A stretch of 64,000 bases of DNA. It comes from Paramyrothecium sp. XJ0827 (taxonomy: Eukaryota; Ascomycota; Sordariomycetes; Hypocreales; Stachybotryaceae). The first letter of the stretch is position 1, and the number at the start of each line of letters is the position of its first letter. Of this stretch, positions 12,323 through 24,771 are shown piece after piece. A program made the translations under genes and the position numbers. Location: positions 4,154,001 through 4,218,000 of the forward strand of contig JAJFPB010000004.1 of assembly GCA_020881915.1 (NCBI GenBank), given 5' to 3'. The notes beneath the pieces were generated by a model. It saw only the letters and a list, made by a program, of their open reading frames with translations. It searched no databases and was not told where the DNA came from.

Positions 12323-14494
12323 GCGAGATGACGAGCCGTCCACTGGGGGAGCGCCTGCAAGTGGCACCTGCGCCCTCGTTTGTGGATAGAGGCAGGATTA
12401 ACAAGTTTGGCTGAGCCGGGTAGAATAATTTCCCAATGCATTTCTGTACATATGCTTCAAGAAAACCTAAAACCTCTTTGTGTTACGAGGAGCATTCTTT
12501 GAAAAAGGGACCCATGCGCCGCTATTTTCAAACTTTGGCTGTACACGGAAACTCTCAGGAGCGGCTATCTGGTCATCGTTTCGAAACGTACGACAGGCGG
12601 ACTCTGCCACGGCGCTTTTTCTTTTGTTTCTTTTACATTTTTTTAAAGTTCCAGAAATAAGGCACGGCTATCTGCCATTGTTTCGCCAACGAAGCGGGTA
12701 GAACGAAGCGGAAGATGGGAGGAGGAGGGGAGCAACGACGAGGAGCCGTTGCTCCGGTACATGGCACAAGATCATGATGACGGGACTGGATGGCCAAGGC
12801 ATCAATACTTTCGTTGCCTACCTTCTGTCCTCCTTCATCGTAGTACTATTTAACTGTACGAAAGCGAGACTTCTTTTTTGTGTTGTTTCAAAAGTTTGAC
12901 GGTATTCATAATAAGAAGAGAGAACTGCATACCGACAACCAAAGATTTCAATGAATGATGGATGCTGGCTCGGGTGTCGGACAACTGAACATGCATAGTA
13001 ATCAATTTGGCGCGTAGGAATATTGTTCTTCCTGTTCAAATGTTCAAACCGGGAAGCACCCGGTGCTGCAGCGTTTGCTAACTCTTCGGTTGAGAGTGGT
13101 GGAGTAGATGAGTGCTGGGTCGCCGGAGTTTCCAGAGCGGGCGATGCATTGCACATGCATCTGCACCTGCATATGCATGCGACTGGGAGAGAGAAAGATA
13201 AATAAATACATGAGGAACGACAAACAAAGGATTATAAGGGTAACGGTCGGAAGCACCGGCTATGGACATTCGCATGAGAAGGCTTGAGAAAGAGCACAGT
13301 ACCGCATGATGAGGTGCATCTGCGTCTGCGTCTGCGTCTGCGTCTGCATATGCGTCGAGAAGCTAATGCACAGCGTACGTCTTGCTGCCCGTCGCCGGCT
13401 TCATCGTTAACGTTGCAACTTGCTGCTGCATAGTTCCCGTCGGCAAATAACACGAAGCGAAACCACGGGCTATATTGCTGCAGTTGGGATTTGCGGGAGA
13501 TTATCTTATCAGATGCGGCTGTACACGAACGTAGCAACTTGGCTCGTGCCCTGGGAGACTTGTGTTTTCCGCGGGTTGCGCGCGCCCGGGAGCTACGAGA
13601 CGCAAGTGAACGGGCTGTTGGTGCGGAAACCTTGTGATCTTTGTTACCTTTTTTGTCAAATCTGCATACATGTTCAACTTCTTCAGAGGTCAGTTAGTTA
13701 TAGTCCTTTTCTTAGCGATCAAGTACCCCCATGTTTTTTGTTCCTTTCCTGTTCCCCATTTGAGGGAAGTGCGGCAAGATTTGCAAGCTTGCTCAGACCA
13801 TTTTTTTTCTTCTTGTTTCTTGGCCGCCCACCCATTGCCGGATTACTGAAACGGGGACTAGCCTTGGCTCAATTGAATCTAGAACCCGTAGAGCCCCCCG
13901 GTTTAATATCTCAAATCGCCCGGCACCGTCCCGGGACCCCGTTTTCCTCGCCCCAACGGCTCTCTGACTCTTATATTTTTTTTTCTTTAACCCTTTCTTC
14001 TTCTTGTCGGCTGTAATCTCGACTGACCCCTCCTTCCATTCCAGTAAACGGGGTGACAAATCAAGATCACTCTTTTTTCTCTCCTCCCTTCTCTGTCCTC
14101 GTGGTTTCCTGACTGGGAGCTTTGTTTCACACTTGTAATCAAAAGGCCCGTCATCAACTCCCGGTGGCGACTGAAAAAGACAACCTGCCTCCGGGAAACA
14201 TTCCAAGCGGGCGGAGGCGAGTGATTCTTATCTGACGTCCTTGAAGGAATCGACTATCGTCATAGGCCGCGTTCCCTTCGGCACTATACATCTATTACCT
14301 TTCCTAGGGGTCTTGTCATAGACTGCGCCATTCTTGATAAGGCGATTGCAGAACCCACAGAAAATCGCAATTAGTATCCAGGACGCTTAGACCCTCAACC
14401 GCCTGTTAGTGAGATTTCCGACATAGCAGGCGAAAATCTTACTGAAACGTCCCATCTCGTCCGTCTTTGCGATACTCCACAGCCAGCAACAAGC
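12323..14494. other. 2.2-kb spacer and MFS gene leader
   Basis: No gene is supported. It holds a hexamer repeat (annotated separately) and, from about 13730 to 14490, a CT-rich region that is probably the promoter and leader of the transporter gene. Confidence 0.5.
13321..13356. repeat. (TGCGTC) hexamer array
   Basis: Four perfect TGCGTC units are followed by TGCATA and a further TGCGTC. Non-coding. Confidence 0.9.
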
Positions 14495-16250
14495 ATGGAG
14501 GAGACGTCAACGTCCTCGAGGGAGAAGGTCGAGAGAGACGCTGATCTGGGCGCGGCACCTCAACAACATGTTGACCCAGACCATGCGCTCATGCTCGAGG
14601 AGAAGAAGTTGATCAGGAAACTCGACCTTCACTTGATTCCGCTGGTCATGGCTCTCTACTTGTTCAGCTTTCTTGACCGGTAAGTCGGGGTTCCAAACTC
14701 CTCTCATCTCGTCTCATCTTTCACTCGCTTACGCTTAACCCGCCAGCGTCAACATCGGCAACGCCCGCCTCTACGGCCTTGAGGAGGACCTCGGCCTCTC
14801 CTCGTCGCAGTTCCAGGTGGCCGTCTCCATCCTCTTCGTCACGTACCTCGTCTTCGAGGTGCCCTCCAACCTGGTGCTCAAGCTCTTCACCCCGCGCCGC
14901 TGGATCGCCGCCATCGCCCTCGGCTGGGGCATCGTCGCCACCCTCACCGGCCTGGTCAACTCGTACGGCAGCCTCATCGCCTGCCGCCTGCTGCTCGGCG
15001 CCTTCGAGGCCGGCCTCTTCCCCGGACTCAACGTCTACCTGACCTTCTTCTACACCAAGCACGAGCTGGCCCTGCGCGTCGGCTACCTCTTCGTCAGCGC
15101 CGCCGTCGCCGGCGCCCTCGGCGGCCTGCTGGCCTACGGTATCGGCCACCTTGACGGCGTGCGCGACATGAGCGGCTGGCGCTGGATCCTCATCATCGAG
15201 GGCATCCCCAGCTGCCTGCTCGCCGTCGTCACCTTCTTCGCCCTGCCCAACGATGCCCAGACGGCCTACTTCCTGACCGACAGGGAGCGGGAGCTGATGG
15301 AGGTGCGCCGTGGCCGCGAGTACGGCAACACGGCCTCGAGCCAGGAGTTTAGCCGCAAGGACATGATGTGCGCCTTCAAGGATTGGAAGGTTTGGGCCTT
15401 TTCGGTTGCCCAGTTCGGCGTCGACACGATGCTCTACGGTATGTATACACTTACCCCTGATTCCTACTTTAACCGATATATGTGTATGCGCCCCGTGAAA
15501 AAGGCACAATGTTAACACCCCCTATCAGGCTTCTCTACCTTCCTCCCCACCATCATCAACGACCTCGGCGACTGGACCATCGCCGAGGTTCAGCTGCTCA
15601 CCGTGCCCTGCTACTTCCTCGGCGCCGCCGCCTACATGACGACGGCCTTCCTCTCGGACCGCATGCAGCGCCGTGGCCTATTCTGCGTCATCTTTGGCAC
15701 CATCAGCGTCATCGGCTACGCCGTGCTGCTTTCCGATTCCTCGGGCGGCGTGCACTACTTTGGATGCTTCATGGTTGCCGCCGGCTTGTACGTCGTCGTC
15801 GGATTGCCGCTGGCTTGGGTGAGTCTTCTTTCCATACTAGTTTAGTAAGAGATGGAGTGCTGATGCCAGCTCTAGCTACCAACGAATTCTCCTCGATACG
15901 GCAAGCGGACCACTGCAACTGGCCTGCAGCTGACCGTCGGCAACACTGCTGGTATCATGTCTGCATTCATATAGTACGGCCCCTCTCATCCTTCCAACCC
16001 CTCTGATTCTATCTAACACGCAACTCCCTTCAGCCCTAGATCAGACCAACCCCGCTACACCCGTGGCCACGCCGTCACCCTCAGCATGGTCGCCCTCGGC
16101 ACGCTCATCTACGCCTTCATGTGGCTATGGTACGCCAAGGCCAACAAGCGCCGCGAGGCGGGTGAGGTCGACGACAAGTACAGAGGGCTCGAGGAGGACG
16201 AGCTGAAGGAGCTGGGCGACGACAGCCCGCACTACAGATACACCATTTGA
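14495..16250 (+). CDS. MFS transporter, anion:cation symporter (allantoate permease) type
   Basis: Five exons (14495-14679, 14747-15438, 15529-15818, 15876-15973, 16034-16250) give 493 residues with about twelve hydrophobic segments. The first helix region is LIPLVMALYLFSFLDRVNIGNARL; the DRVNIGNAR loop is the hallmark of the Dal5/Tna1-like ACS subfamily, which imports carboxylates, vitamins or allantoate with protons. The GWRWILIIEGIPS motif between helices 5 and 6 and the RRGLFCVIFG loop also fit. A charged tail ends HYRYTI. Intron 4 has donor GTACGG and acceptor CAG and splits a Tyr codon; without it the frame stops early. The substrate cannot be read from sequence. The coding part is unusually GC-rich at third positions, giving long antisense shadow frames. 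No biosynthetic or catabolic partner lies next to it. Confidence 0.88.
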
Positions 16251-16954
16251 GATGCAGCTGTTTCTTTCGTTCCCTTCGTTTTGCTTAAAAGTTATATAGA
16301 TACCATGAGATAGAAAGAGGAGGAGGGGCTGGCCCGGGCCAGCCCGGCGGTAATGCAGAGCGTTGCGAGCGTTATAGAGCTGATGACGAGGTAATGATTG
16401 ATGCGGTTTGGTTTTAGAAACAGATGACTAGACGAATAGAGGACTAGAATACAAGCTCTGTTTATTGTTTCCTCGATTTGCCTGTTCAGCCGCATAAGGA
16501 AAAGTAAAGAAACTTCTGAGATATTGAAGAGAAATAAACATTCTACACTTATTCAATTTAAAGAAAGTTACAGTAAACAAGACTTGAAGCAACCATGAGC
16601 TTTTATTCATCAACTAGTTGAAGGATTTTACGACGATCTATCCTATATTTTTAAGATTGTTTGGCCTAAATATACTCCCAAAACCATTCGCATGTATCAT
16701 AAGCTAACAACAAAACAAGGAAATCATTATAGGCAACGGGCTTTGACAAATGAGGAGTGTGCAGATAGCTAAGCACTCGCCGTGTTTTTCCCTTCCATGT
16801 CAACAGTGCTTGGCTTCCTTCGAAACACTTCTTGGTAGGTACTGTGTCGGCGAAGAGAGTCGCCATCTCAAATCTGCCTTGCTCAGAAGGTACTGCTCAT
16901 GTGGCCCACGGTTCCGATATCTCATTACTTCATGCATCATCGCTTCGCTACCAC
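16251..16954. other. convergent intergenic region
   Basis: Shared 3' region of the transporter (plus) and the NLR gene (minus). It contains an AT-rich stretch (about 16440-16700) with nothing recognisable. Confidence 0.5.
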
Positions 16955-19900
16955 CTAAAAAGGCTTCGTCGCTGCGGGCATCACTACGCCGCCCATGCCT
17001 GGCGACCTGGACCTGGACCTAGACCTAGACCTGCGACTCCTGGCCCTCCTCACTCGCCCAAACTCGGTGTCGCTTCCGTCGCTGTCGTCGCCGCTTTCAT
17101 AACGCTTGTCTTCGGGAAACAGCGTCTTCACTTCCTGCAAAATCAGGTCTGTTTGTGCGAGCTCCTCGTCGGCGTACGCCCGCCCGAGACCACGCGCAAA
17201 GTATCGCGATTCCTCCTCGCGCCGCCACGGCGAGTTCTCGTATGCGAGGTTCCATCGCTCCGCGTGCCAGCGCTGCTCGTCGATGAGGTCTCGGAACGGC
17301 GCGATCAGCGCCTCGGCAGCTGGAGACAGGGGCAGGTAGGGCGTCCAGGCGGGACGGCGGATCGCGAGCCGGTTGAACGCGTGCAGCGTGGCTAACTGCA
17401 GCCCAGTCTGGAGGCGGGCTTCCGTCTCCTCCTCCAGGGTCCTGACACTCGCAGGCTGAGGAGGAATGTCTGGTTCGTTTGGTAGTCGTTGCAAGACGAG
17501 CTTTTCAAGCATCTCTTGCATGCCGGCGGAGCTAAGGTCAGGCTCCTTGGTGAGCGGCACGTCCAACCACATATGCCTGTGGGTAGCCTGTCGCGTTGTC
17601 TTGTCCAAGCAGTTCTCGCAGCGACCCTCAAAGCACGTGGTACACAGGTGGTATGCGCCGTAGATGGTTTCGTCGCAGAATTCGCAGTCCCAGTACGCGC
17701 TAACAGTCTGCTCGACTTTGTCGTCTTTCCAGCGGATGTATGGCACTGGGATGGTAGCCGTGAGAAGCGCTTGCGCCTCCTTCCTGTACTCCGGCAGCAC
17801 ACTCAGCAGCATACCCATGTCCATCAGTACTATGCCATGGTCGTGCCTGTTCCTCTCGCACGTTACAAGCGGAGCAAGTATTGACTGAATGGACCGGCAA
17901 AGACAAGCCCGTGCCGTAGACAGAACACCAGACTTGTTCAAGGCGTAATCTAGCATCGACAAACCTGTGACGGTAGGCTGGTGCATCATATCGAAGAACA
18001 GATCTTCCCCAGTCTTGGCCCTGTGCTCTTCACATTTCGCCCAGAGAAGAGGCAGCCCCTTTCCTCTACCAGACCTATGCATCGGCATCACCAGCGCAGT
18101 GTCACCGTACCAGTCTGGCGTACTTATATGTTGCCACAGCCCCCAACGTGGCTCTGCAAGAAACTCAAAGATATCTGACCGCTCCTTGTGACAAGCCACC
18201 TGAAGAGCGTTCAGCCATGGACCAGGTTGGCCAGGGTTCGTGAGACAGCGGAGGGGGTCGGCTCCCTTGTCCAGCACCCAACGCACATATCGCAGCTCGC
18301 CGTGGCGAATGGCCTCTGCAAGCACCGTTGTGCCATTTTCCGTGACGATGCCATTAATGTCTTGGCCATAATGCATCAGGAGTTCCAGTATCTTGTGAGG
18401 CGATTTCCTACCATCCCGAATAGGGATGTACGTGACACAAGTCTCGCCGAACTGGTCTCGGCTATGTATATCTGCGCCAGCCTCTAGGAGCAGTCTGATA
18501 ATCCCCAGGTTTCCCTTCTCACACGCTGCCATGAGGGGCGTCCATTTCTTATAGCTTGCTATATTGAGCATGCTCGGGGCGGCATCCAGGATCATCTTTA
18601 CAAGCTTGACGTTTCGAGTCTGAGCAGCCGCAATCAATGGCGACTCTCCATAGAAAAGACTAAGCTGGTCAGCCTTGGCTCCCTTGTCGAGGAACAAACG
18701 GGCAATTTTCATTTGATTCCTGGCACACGCGACGTGTAGTGGCGACTCGTACAGCTGAGCATGTTCCAGTTGGGTGGTGAGCAATCTTGGTTCGTGCTCA
18801 ATCAGAAGGTTGCAAATCTCGACTGATCCTCTGTCCGCGGCCACGTGCAATGGGCCGCCTTGACAACGTCCGGATTCGAGAAAAGGCCCCGGTTCGAGCC
18901 AAAGATTGGTGTCGACACCGTGTTGGAGCAGTAGCTTCACCAACTCTACATCTCTGTCCCAGATTGCGTACATGATGACGTGGTCCTCTTTGGGTGGGCC
19001 GTAATTGATGTCTGGGGGGACGGCAGCCTCCAACAGCATCTTTATGATATCTCGATCAGGATCTTTGGCTTTACATGCCACGTGCAGTGGCCCTGGTACT
19101 TCGTAACCATCTTCTATCGATGGGTCTGCACCAAATGACAGTAGAAGCGACACTAGATGAGGCTTCTTTTGAGCAACGGCAGCTGTAAGCGCCGTCTTCT
19201 CTGTACGGTTATGAGTGTACTCGTTAACCGGAGCCTGGTATGTTAGGAGTAGCTCAACCATGGCAATATCGCCCTTGCGTACAGCCGCTGCTAACGGTGG
19301 GGTTCTCATGTTTGGCAACGAGCCGGTGTATGCGCCGGCCTGCAATAGCAACTCGGCTCCTTGATAATTGCCTGCGTTGATGGCGTACTTGAGCGCTGTA
19401 TGCTGGCCCATCATATCGATGTCTAGATCTGGCCGGGTCAAGAGTAAGCGGAGAAACTCTAAGCGGTCAGGGGCCGAAGCAGCGCAATGGATGGGCCCGT
19501 GGCCATGTCGCGCCATGTTGACGTCCACTATCGGCAGAAGCATCTCGAACATGGCCAAGTTGTCAGTTCGGATGCATCGCGACAGTGGAGGGTCACCCAT
19601 TGGGAGCCACGCATCGACAAATATGCCTCCTCTCAGGAGCTCCCTCAGAAGCTCCGTATTGCGTGAATCCATTGCACTGCACAATGGATTGAAGCCAAAG
19701 ATATCGCCAGCGTCAGCATTGGCACCTGCTCTCAACAGCAGTCGCACCACAGGTAGAAAGCCCCGAGCGCAAGCGACAGCCAGGGGCGTGATGCCAAGCC
19801 GATCGCTGAGGTTGGGGTTCGCTCCGTGGCAAATCAACTCGTCCATGAGAGACGCCATCATCTGGTCGCCCACCACGCCGTACGGCCGTTTCATATTCAA

Positions 19901-22900
19901 AACCGAAAATAAAATTGTGTCGCGCTTCTCCCCCCGAGCGTTTACGTCAACCGGCCAGTTCAAGAGATGGCGAACCAGTTCAATCTGTCCGCTGGCTGCC
20001 GCCGCCATGAGAGGTATTCTTCCGGTACTATCGGTTGAAGTATGCCAGGCAGGGCCAATCATTATTTCAGGCTCGTCATGCTTGGGAAAGATTGCATGCA
20101 GCAATGTCCCCTCAAGTCTGGAAGCTATCGTCTGTTTTGCGGGAGACACGCCCGGGGCTGGCATGAAATGCTTGAAAAAGCCAACAGCTCCCTCATACAA
20201 TAACACAGTCACGCCCGACTCAAGCGCATACTGTTTCTGAAAACCGATCATGTTTCTTGACCGGCCTTTTGTATGCATGCTTTGCTGCCAAGTCTCGTAC
20301 TGAGGGCATCCTGGGGTCAGGAACTTACTTAGAAGCTGCTGCAGGGACGGCTCAAACTTCCTTAGCTTGGCAACGTGTTCGAACCAGAAGTCGGAGGCGT
20401 AGGAGTAGAAAGAAGACGCTGTTTCTTGCAAATCTCTCGACTCAGGAGGCGTGCCATACGTGTACGGAAGACCATGGGAGAAGCGGTCATGGAGCAAGTA
20501 CTTGAGGCAAACGAATGCCATGTTAGCCTGGCGTTGCTCTGGTGGAAGTAGGCCCCTTAAGAACTGCAAAAAAGAACTGTGATGGTAGTAGAGAAAGCCA
20601 CCTTTGGAGACGGAGACTATGTTGCCTAGGTGCCGGCGCAATTCATCTGCCACGCTCACGGAATTGCCCTCATCGTCTGGACGTATGGAAGCCAAGACAT
20701 CACTCAGCTGCTGTGTTGTCAGCGGGGGGCCAAGTCCTTGTGATGCTAGCAAGACCAAAATCGTGCGAATGGGCCCGGCTTCGTTGCCCACGGACTGTAA
20801 AATGGGACGCACAAGGCAGCTGTAATGCCACCTAAGCCCAGCCGGCTCTTCGTCACCAAAAGAGGGTGTGTGTATGCCTTTTGGCAGCGTCAGGAATCGG
20901 CTGTCAGCGACAGCATGCACGGCCATCGGCCAGTACAAACCCGCAGCTTCTCGGATATCTCTTTTGCAGGCATTGAGTGCTGCGGGCTGTGGGTGAGGAT
21001 GCATAGCTGATCCTTTGTGATCGAGGAATGTGCCGATATCCTTGGTAGTCACTGGATATGGAATCCGCACAGAACGGTGCTTTGACCAGATGTGCGCGAG
21101 CCGGTCTGATAGCCGGCACGTGAAAAGCACCTTGAGAAGAGTTACAGATGTATGGAAGGGCAAAATGATCGCCGCGTTGCGCGGAACGGACATGGAAGCC
21201 TGTAGCTGCTCTATGCAGCTTACGAAATCCTCCAAGTATTTCTCGCCGAGATGATCAAGACCGTCGATGATCAAGTAGACATCGGTGGATGGGAACGAGT
21301 TTCGAAACTCGCTCCAGATCTCGATGGCATCTCGGAAGCTCAGCCGAGGGCTCTCACGGTTACGAGAATGGTAGCGTTTGGGGACCTTGGCAAACCAGGT
21401 AGGGCGCTCTTGCAACAGGGCCCAGGTGAAGTAATCCCAAATGGGTGGGTTGTCTTCGCTTGGATCGCAAAAGAAGGCCAGGACAACATCCATCGTTGCG
21501 GATGTATTCCGCAAGTGGTCAGTTATTGCTCGGGCTAAATACGTCTTCCCCTGCCCTGCCTCTCCAAGGTACCCCATGATCTCGTGGGTGGCACTGGGGA
21601 GCCATGCCCGATAGGTATCACCGTCCTTGAAAGCCTGACACGTGCCGGGCGCAACGACCACGTTTTGGCCACGGTTGGCATCTGTCCAGCCTTGCAGAGA
21701 CTCTAGGAAATGGTCTTTGGCTACTCTCTGATCCTCATTTTCCGTTTTCCAAAGGTAATACCGATAGAGTTCGTCTGCTTTATCTCTCTTCAGGGGAGGA
21801 GGCAGAATAGGCTTGGGATGCTCTCCAGCCTCTGGTTTGTTTTCCCCGGGGGGCGGGGATGGACTGGGAGGCGGCGGCAACACGATTGGCACGGGCGAAG
21901 GTGAGCGAGGCGGAGGAGGAAGAGCCACAGGCGGTGGAGGCGGAGGAGGTGGCGGTGGTCCTTCTACAGCGCGTATGTCCCGGTCTTTGAATGTGAGCTC
22001 TATCATCTGGCTGAATTGGGTTATGAAGAGGGTGAAACGCTCGTCGTACATGTTTGCGAAACGAGGCAAGTCGGCATAGTTGCAGTCCACGTCAAAGTTT
22101 CTGTTAGATGGATCCTCCGTGCTGCAATCCCGTGTGAATATCTAAAGAGGGGGCATTGCTGGTCAGTGATTTCAAAGTGAAATGGAGTCAACGCCAGACA
22201 AGAACCCAGACGCACCGGAACATCAGACGTCTCTTCGAGGACAGAGAGGGGTTCTGGCGACTTCTTTTCCCAGTAAGACAGCTGGAACAGATCTTTGGGT
22301 CTGCTTCGCTGGAATTCCCGGTTGGTGTGACTGATGACGGCTGCAAACTTTCTCAGATCCTCATCCAGAACCGGGCTTGGTTTGGCGAGGGAAGAAATGA
22401 AGGTCTTGACGGCGCGGAGTAGAACGTCGGAGCTGGTATCTGTGTGCGGCGTCCCAAAGTACACGACGCCGGATAGAGCCCTCCTGATCCTGGGGTAGCG
22501 GACGAAGACGGCAGGCAGTAGCTGGACGGCCTTCTTCACGATTATGCCACCGAAGCCGTGGGCAATGAAGAACAAAGGGCCGTTCTCAAGCACAAGTTAG
22601 CAGACATGCAGCAGAGGCAATATGTCGGCGGCTTACCGTGGACTTTTCGAGGGCCTGCTCGAGGCAGGAGAGCAAGTCCCCGGCGTGAAAGGCCACACTA
22701 GCAGCGGACAGATTCGCAGCAACGTCTCCGTTATACGAGAAGGACATGATGCGCGCGTGCCTGGGTATGCGCTTCACGAAGTCGGCGTCATTGATCCAAT
22801 TCTTGCCGGTGATGGGATGGTGCCATGTCTTGTCGGCATCAGCACCATAGCCATGGACGCAGACAATGCTGCGGCAGACGGTTGTTAGATTGATGGCCCA

Positions 22901-22990
22901 GCCCAACCAAACAGTTAGCTGCGGGCTCACTCACTCGATGAAAGGTCGTAGCTCCGGCATGTGGGCCACTTCCAGTCCATGGTCAGTCAT
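16955..22990 (-). CDS. NLR-like STAND protein: alpha/beta-hydrolase, NACHT, ankyrin repeats, ZZ finger
   Basis: Four exons on the minus strand (22990-22935, 22868-22637, 22584-22216, 22141-16955) give 1947 residues. Residues 19-200 match the lipase-like alpha/beta-hydrolase domain often found at the N-terminus of fungal NLRs (IVCVHGYGAD, FFIAHGFGGIIVKK, VVYFGTPH), but the nucleophile elbow reads HGFGG, with Gly where Ser is expected. A poly-proline linker (from 281) leads to a NACHT ATPase with Walker A GEAGQGKT (412-419) and Walker B VYLIIDGLDHL (507-517). Many ankyrin repeats run from about 926 to 1600. A ZZ-type zinc finger (CEFC...CTTC...CENC, near 1702-1745) and an RS-rich tail (near 1915-1935) complete it. 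Family knowledge: such proteins sense non-self or stress through the repeats and trigger responses including heterokaryon incompatibility. Ligand and output are unknown here. The weak GAG acceptor of exon 3 is the least certain splice site. Confidence 0.85.
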
Positions 22991-24771
22991 GGCACCGGCT
23001 GCGGGCTGCGCGAGCCGTGGCAAGGACAATTAGATGGCTGCTGTCCCCAGGAGAGGAAGCACGGAGGAGAGTATCTCGAGGACGAGCATGGCAGAGAGCA
23101 AGATGTCGCAGCGCCGATGGGACGGAAAAACGGACGGCGTCGCATCGCCTCAGCCGCATGCTATGCTTGCCAGGCTGCAGTTGACAGGATTTCGGGTTGG
23201 GCCCTGCACCGTCGATTGGACGTCGGTTGGCGCAGGGTTGCGGGATGCAGGGTTCTGGTTGGAACCAGCCTCCTCGTTCGGCAGATAGTGAGGCTCTGAA
23301 CTAACACCAAATCATGCTCCATCCCTAGCATGCTGACTGCCTGAGAAGTTGAACGAAAGGAAGGGGAAACAATGTAAAATGCTGAAAAAGGCGGGTAATT
23401 CTACGAAACTGATTAATTTTCTAGTAAGTAATCTCTAATGCAAATACTACAATATCCGATTGTTAAGTTAATATTTCTGTAATATTCATCAAGAGTTTAT
23501 ATTTTATTGCATCGCTTTTCCCCAACTGTTTGCTAGCTTACAAGGCCCAGAACTTATCCCTGCGCAATGGACGAGATTGGTCCCTAGCGATGTTAGGGCT
23601 GCATGCGCCCTGTGGGCAGCACATTTGCAAAGCAGGGTAAGCACCCTTTCGTGCCTGAAGCCTGCGAGTGAAAGTGCAATCAAAGAGAGTGTTGTCACCC
23701 TACGCTGAGGAGGAATAGTAAGACGGATGAACCATCCTACTGCCTATACGAGCCATCTCCAAGCGACGCTGGATTTCCCACGACGGGGTAGCGCTAGGAC
23801 GAAAAACACAGTGTCGAAAATACTCCTCTGGACTGACTGATATGAAAGTCCTGTCAGCTACCTGGGCCTGGAGTGTTTACGCCTGGGTAGCATTGTAGAT
23901 GCCTCAAAGGGGTTGCAGTACAACGGCCAGAGAATATTAAACCATCGGTCAACTAAGACGAGAACTTACCTTATGTAGAATGTTGCGAACGTGATCACCA
24001 GAGTAAGGTAGGATAAGATACTAACTTTAGTACCTTGCTGTATGTTAAAGGTGTTCAAATTAGTAGGTACCTCAGGTAGTCAGTCTCATGTGCCACACGG
24101 TTGCGAAAGAGAAACCCCATATTCGAGGTACTCTAGGCACCGGGATTGTTGCACTTGAGGTACGATTCGACCTACAAAGGTTCCGCCGTGGGTTCAGGTA
24201 AAGTGCCTTCCCTAAGGTAGGCGAGCCAGCCAATCAACGAAGCCCGTGCCCGGCTGGTACGCCTTACGTCATTGGCACGGCGCCCACCACATCACCCCGC
24301 GATTCGTCCATTTCCCGCACCATTTAGTGGGCATGAAGGACTCTATTTCAGACGGATTAGGGGGTGCCCGCGAGCTCCAGTCACGACTGCAGCTGGACCC
24401 TTGATTCAAACCGTCCCGCTACCTGGCTCTACTTCCCTTTTTTTTTCTTCTCCCATCTACACGACAACCCGTCTTTCAACAACCGACTGATTCTGCCTCT
24501 ACTCCCCCGTGAACGTCGCCCTTTCTTCTTCTTTCGTCTCCATCGGCTTATCAGCTACAAGACCCATTCTCCAGCGCGCGACGTCATACCCTCCAGGAGG
24601 ACCACTTCCCCACCCTCCCTTCAGCCGCCGGGGCCTTCGACTTCCCCCACGAGCTTGGGTTATCATTCTCTTGCGCCAGCTTCATTCCTTTGCGCGAGAC
24701 CGCCTTACACTCTTGTCTTTCCCAGCTTGGATCCGAGACATTCGACTCTTATCCTCCCATCCACACTCATC
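22991..24771. other. divergent promoter region with AT-rich tract
   Basis: 1.8 kb between the divergent NLR gene (minus) and the gene at 24772 (plus). An AT-rich tract (about 23395-23515) interrupts otherwise balanced DNA. From 23990 to 24210 short AGGTA/TACCT-type words recur. From 24420 to 24770 the plus strand is CT-rich (leader of the plus gene). No gene is seen. Confidence 0.5.

Noticed and set aside
14721..15518. 265-codon open frame antisense to the MFS transporter
   Set aside because: Shadow caused by GC-rich third positions in the transporter exons.
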